Positions 5,127 to 7,808 of a DNA stretch of 7,808 nt are shown piece by piece (position 1 is the first letter of the stretch; every line of letters begins with the position of its first letter). The notes beneath the pieces were generated by a model. The model saw only the letters and a list, made by a program, of their open reading frames with translations, was not told the DNA's origin and searched no databases. The stretch spans positions 1-7,808 of the forward strand of contig JAJYKO010000228.1 of assembly GCA_021788565.1 (NCBI GenBank), in the 5' to 3' direction. The DNA comes from Chloroflexota bacterium (GTDB lineage: Bacteria > Chloroflexota > UBA6077). A program made the position numbers and the translations under genes.

Positions 5127-5938
5127 CAGATAACCTCCAGGAGACCATCCCCGCTACGCAACCAGGCACCCGCCCAGCTCAGAACGGGACACGTCCGCAG
5201 GGTGGCCCTCCCGCTCAGCGGCCGGATGGTGCCAAGCCGCGTGGCCGACGGATACCGATGGCCTTGGTGCTTCCCATCCTGCTGATTGTTCTGGCGGCAG
5301 GTGGCTACTTCGGCTACCAGTACTGGTATAACCAGACCTACTTCGTCTACACCGACAATGCTGAGGTGTCCGGCGATCTCATTCAAGTGGGCTCTCTCAA
5401 CGCCGGCCGTGTCGATTCCCTGTCCGTCGATGTCGGTAGTAAGGTCCAGGCAGGGGAGAAGATCGGCAGTGTGTTGCTCCCGAGCACTTTGAGCATGACG
5501 CAGAACGGAACCCCCGTGATGGGCTTCGTTGGGTCGGAGAACCAGCGAGCGAATGTGGTGGCCACCGCGTCGGGCGTCGTCGTGGCCCGTGACGCCAACG
5601 TCGGCGACATCGTGGCGCAGGGACAGCCCGTAGTCACCATAGTTGACCCCAGCAAACTCTGGATACTGGCGAACATCGACGAGACCTCGATCGGCCAGGT
5701 GAAGGTTGGACAGCCGGTGAACGTGGATGTGGACAGCCTGGGGAAGACACTGCCTGGAAAGGTGATCGCCGTCAATCGAGCTAGTGCCAACACTTTCTCT
5801 CTATTGCCATCCACCAACTACTCCGGCAGCTTCACCAAGGTGACTCAGTGGGTGCCGGTCAAAATCTCGATCGATGCGGGTAACGAGCCGCTGGTGCTTG
5901 GGAGCTCCGTCGAGGTTCACATACGGATCAAGGAGTAA
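5123..5938 (+). CDS. emrA: Compact EmrA/HlyD-family membrane fusion protein
   Basis: This 271-residue protein has a Pro/Gln/Arg-rich N-terminus (1-43), one transmembrane helix (about 46-65), then YTDNAEVSGDLIQVG, the strand that begins EmrA-type adaptors. The two half-lipoyl motifs are at about 92-116 (LNAGRVDSLSVDVGSKVQAG) and 145-174 (VVATASGVVVARDANVGDIV). A beta barrel (about 178-268) ends with NTFSLLPSTNYSGSFTKVTQ, the signature of the EmrA group. The 28 or so residues between the lipoyl halves are far too few for the long coiled-coil hairpin that contacts an outer-membrane channel in E. coli EmrA (about 390 residues). This fits a one-membrane cell. AAGGAG (5109-5114) is placed for the ATG at 5123. 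The gene lies between its regulator and its transporter in one operon. The gene symbol is by family resemblance. Confidence 0.88.
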   Translation: MTDNLQETIPATQPGTRPAQNGTRPQGGPPAQRPDGAKPRGRRIPMALVLPILLIVLAAGGYFGYQYWYNQTYFVYTDNAEVSGDLIQVGSLNAGRVDSLSVDVGSKVQAGEKIGSVLLPSTLSMTQNGTPVMGFVGSENQRANVVATASGVVVARDANVGDIVAQGQPVVTIVDPSKLWILANIDETSIGQVKVGQPVNVDVDSLGKTLPGKVIAVNRASANTFSLLPSTNYSGSFTKVTQWVPVKISIDAGNEPLVLGSSVEVHIRIKE

Positions 5939-5941
5939 CCC

Positions 5942-7528
5942 ATGACCTCCTTCGCTGCGCCGCGACCGCACCATCGGCTGCTCCACATGGACTACATGTG
6001 GCAGGCTCTGTTGGTGGTCATCGTCGGCTCCTTCATGGTTATGCTCGATACGACTGTGGTCAACATCGCTCTGCCCCGCATTATCTCGGTTTTTGGGGCG
6101 CAGGTGACCAGCGTCCAGTACGTGCTGACCGGATACATGCTTGCCCTCGCTATTGTGATGCCGGCGACCGGCTACCTCACCGACACGTTCGGGACCAAGC
6201 GGGTCTACCTGATTTCGATGGTGGCCTTCACCCTTGGCTCTGCCCTCTGCGGGATGTCGTGGAACGTCACCTCGCTGGTGACCTTCAGGGTCCTTCAGGG
6301 ACTCGGGGGCGGGATGCTCATGCCCCTGGGGATGACGATACTCTTCAAGGTCGTTCCTCCTGAAAAGCGGGGAGTCGTGATGGGTGTCTTCGGACTGCCC
6401 TTGATGCTGGCCCCGGTGATCGGCCCCACCCTTGGGGGCTACATCGTCGAGTACATCGACTGGCGCTTCATATTCACCCTTAACATCCCGATAGGGGCGC
6501 TGGGACTGCTGCTCGGTGCCACCCTGCTGCGCGAAACGGATACCCGATCGGACCTGAAGTTCGATCTTCGGGGCTTCGTGCTCTCCGCAGTCGGCTTCGC
6601 GTCCCTCCTGTATGCGCTTTCCCAGGGCAACACCGACGGATGGGACTCCGTGGAGATCATTTCACTGCTGACCATCGGGAGCATCTCGCTCATGCTGTGG
6701 GTGTGGGCGGAACTGACCACAGAGCACCCGCTCGTAGAGCTGCGAGTCTTCGCTATTCCGGTCTTCGCTCTCGCCACTGGCGTCACCTTCATCGTCACCA
6801 TCGGGATGTTCTCCTCGATGTTTCTGCTGCCCATCTTTCTTCAGGATTTCCGTGGACTCGGGGCGATGCAGACCGGACTGCTCCTGTTTCCTCAGGCGGC
6901 GGCGTCTGGACTCATGGCGCCCATTTCAGGTAGGTTGTTCGATCGCTTCGGGCCGAGACCGCTCGTAGTCACGGGGCTGCTGCTGCTCGGCATCACTACC
7001 TGGCGGCTGAGCTTCATAGACGTGACTACCACCGGTGACACACTTCGAGAAATCTTCATCTTGCGGGGGTTTGCCATGGGGCTGACCGTGATGCCGGCGA
7101 TGACCGTGGGCATGAACGCAGTGCCACCGGCCTTAATCGCGCGGTCTTCGTCCCTGACGAACGTGCTGAGGCAGCTGTTCTCTTCTTTCGGCACGGCCAT
7201 CTTCGCCACCCTGCTCACGACACGCGAGAATTTCCACGCGGCTGTGCTAACGCAGACGTTGACGCCGAGCAACCTCACCGTCCAGCAGTTGATGATCACG
7301 GTCCAGCGATACTTAACCGAGCAAGGTTACAGCCTGGCCCAGGCCAAAGCACTGGGGACATATGCGCTGTACGGGCAGTTGGAAATGAGCGCCGCGGTGA
7401 AGTCGTTCGATGACTGTTTCTACATAGCCGCGGGAGCGTGCCTGCTTGGCATCATCCCGGCGGTGTTCCTGAAGAGCAAGGGACTGCCCGCGCACGGGAC
7501 AGGCCAGGGACCAGCTTTGATGGAGTAA
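5942..7528 (+). CDS. emrB: EmrB/QacA-type MFS multidrug efflux transporter (DHA2, 14 helices)
   Basis: This 528-residue protein has the length and about 14 hydrophobic segments of the DHA2 drug:H+ antiporter family. Family motifs are clear. LDTTVVNIALP (35-45) is motif D1 in helix 1. GYLTDTFGTKRVY (77-89) is motif A. RVLQGLGGGMLMPLG (116-130) is motif B with its key Arg116. GLPLMLAPVIGPTLGGYI (151-168) is the antiporter motif C, followed by IDWRFIFTLNIPIG. A longer loop (about 425-490) lies before the last helix. It would expel toxic lipophilic or cationic compounds using the proton gradient, working with the adjacent fusion protein. AAGGAG (5930-5935) precedes the ATG by six bases, and only three bases separate it from the emrA-like stop. 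The substrate cannot be told from the sequence, and the symbol is a family-level assignment. Confidence 0.94.
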   Translation: MTSFAAPRPHHRLLHMDYMWQALLVVIVGSFMVMLDTTVVNIALPRIISVFGAQVTSVQYVLTGYMLALAIVMPATGYLTDTFGTKRVYLISMVAFTLGSALCGMSWNVTSLVTFRVLQGLGGGMLMPLGMTILFKVVPPEKRGVVMGVFGLPLMLAPVIGPTLGGYIVEYIDWRFIFTLNIPIGALGLLLGATLLRETDTRSDLKFDLRGFVLSAVGFASLLYALSQGNTDGWDSVEIISLLTIGSISLMLWVWAELTTEHPLVELRVFAIPVFALATGVTFIVTIGMFSSMFLLPIFLQDFRGLGAMQTGLLLFPQAAASGLMAPISGRLFDRFGPRPLVVTGLLLLGITTWRLSFIDVTTTGDTLREIFILRGFAMGLTVMPAMTVGMNAVPPALIARSSSLTNVLRQLFSSFGTAIFATLLTTRENFHAAVLTQTLTPSNLTVQQLMITVQRYLTEQGYSLAQAKALGTYALYGQLEMSAAVKSFDDCFYIAAGACLLGIIPAVFLKSKGLPAHGTGQGPALME

Positions 7529-7535
7529 GCGATCA

Positions 7536-7577
7536 AGCTAATAGCTAATAGCTATTAGCTATCAGTCATCAGTCGCT
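7536..7577. repeat. Heptad repeat array 1 (AGCTAAT type) with a perfect palindrome
   Basis: Six 7-bp units lie in register: AGCTAAT, AGCTAAT, AGCTATT, AGCTATC, AGTCATC, AGTCGCT, the last two more degenerate. Positions 7541-7562 form a perfect 22-bp palindrome centred on AGCTATT. It begins seven bases after the transporter stop and could fold into an AU-rich hairpin at the 3' end of the efflux operon. Confidence 0.75.
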
Positions 7578-7655
7578 GACGGATCGCCGCGGGCGAAACA
7601 TAGAAGTTGTACTTTGGGTCTCATTCGTAATGTGAGCGGAATTCTTCGGGCAATC

Positions 7656-7690
7656 AGCTAACAGCTAATAGCCATTAGCTAATAGCTAAC
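7656..7690. repeat. Heptad repeat array 2 (AGCTAAT type)
   Basis: Five units lie in register: AGCTAAC, AGCTAAT, AGCCATT, AGCTAAT, AGCTAAC. Its central 18 bp (7663-7680) match the core of array 1 (7543-7560) at 17 of 18 bases, 120 bp downstream. Seven-base arms AGCTAAT and ATTAGCT close around AGCC. The array ends seven bases before the AAGGAGG ribosome site of the next gene. The spacer between arrays (about 7564-7655) shows no ORF or clear promoter. Confidence 0.75.
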
Positions 7691-7709
7691 ATCCTCAAGG
7701 AGGAGAAGG

Positions 7710-7808
7710 ATGTCGATAGAGGGAGTAAGGGGAGGGATGGAGCCGAGGAACTGGCCTCGGCTGGGGCTGATCGCGCTTGGGGTGGCGGTGGTGGTGGCCC
7801 TTGGCTTC
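7710..7808 (+). CDS. Start of an unrecognised membrane protein, cut by the window edge
   Basis: An ATG at 7710 is preceded by AAGGAGG (7697-7703) at six bases, one of the strongest ribosome sites in the window. The frame is open for 33 codons to the edge. The peptide starts MSIEGVRGGMEPRNWPRLGL and continues as a hydrophobic helix (IALGVAVVVALGF). Positive charges before the helix suggest an N-terminus in the cytoplasm and either a signal anchor or a first membrane helix. A second ATG at 7737 is a weaker start candidate. Function cannot be inferred from this length. Array 2 separates it from the efflux operon, so co-transcription is uncertain. Confidence 0.65.
   Translation, partial: MSIEGVRGGMEPRNWPRLGLIALGVAVVVALGF

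Noticed and set aside
6439..6834. Open frame on the minus strand inside the MFS transporter gene
   Set aside because: Ser/Arg-rich shadow of hydrophobic codons; the sense strand has all MFS motifs in one unbroken frame.
7536..7690. Heptad arrays as a CRISPR or as insertion-sequence ends
   Set aside because: Units are 7 bp with no unique spacers between them, and the 92 bp between the arrays carries no transposase or target-site duplication.

Overview
The window is about 7.8 kb of moderately GC-rich bacterial DNA carrying ten protein genes, two of them cut by the window edges. I see no tRNA, rRNA, CRISPR array, transposase or phage gene. Organism: GTG and TTG starts are used, a compact membrane fusion protein lacks an outer-membrane-channel hairpin, the thioredoxin is a ResA-type lipoprotein, and an interspersed GGGGCGG...CCGCCCC palindrome and AGCTAAT heptad arrays lie between genes. 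Together these suggest a monoderm-like environmental bacterium, perhaps Chloroflexota. That placement is inference, with low to moderate confidence.

Left part (1-1773). A truncated minus-strand gene that looks like the FAH-related DUF2848 family is divergent from an OsmC/Ohr-type peroxiredoxin-like gene. Next comes a type II toxin-antitoxin pair: a Phd-type antitoxin and a PIN-domain VapC toxin with all four acidic residues, translationally coupled. The antitoxin promoter has an extended -10 overlapped by an inverted repeat. The pair converges on the next gene across an 88-bp gap with a weak bidirectional terminator-like hairpin.

Middle part (1774-4460, minus strand). A promoter with a perfect TTGACA drives ccdA, which is followed by a lipoprotein thioredoxin (TlpA/ResA type). 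They form an electron relay that carries cytosolic thiol reducing power across the membrane. Downstream on the same strand is a membrane-anchored C39-like cysteine peptidase, after a 221-bp gap with a 24-bp palindrome. The peptidase has one cysteine, its catalytic one, and is predicted to face outward, so it is a plausible (unproven) client of the relay.

Right part (4461-7808, plus strand). A MarR-family regulator, a short EmrA-like membrane fusion protein and a 14-helix EmrB/QacA-type transporter form a tight drug-efflux operon, with overlaps or gaps of only a few bases. The promoter is followed by two 16-bp-spaced direct repeats, each containing an inverted repeat, which run into the TTG start of the regulator; this is the likely autoregulatory operator. 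After the operon come two AGCTAAT heptad arrays around a roughly 92-bp spacer, then the start of an unrecognised membrane protein.

The window is mostly recognisable families. The least explained parts are non-coding: the paired heptad arrays, the marR operator, the palindrome, and the duplicated element upstream of osmC.
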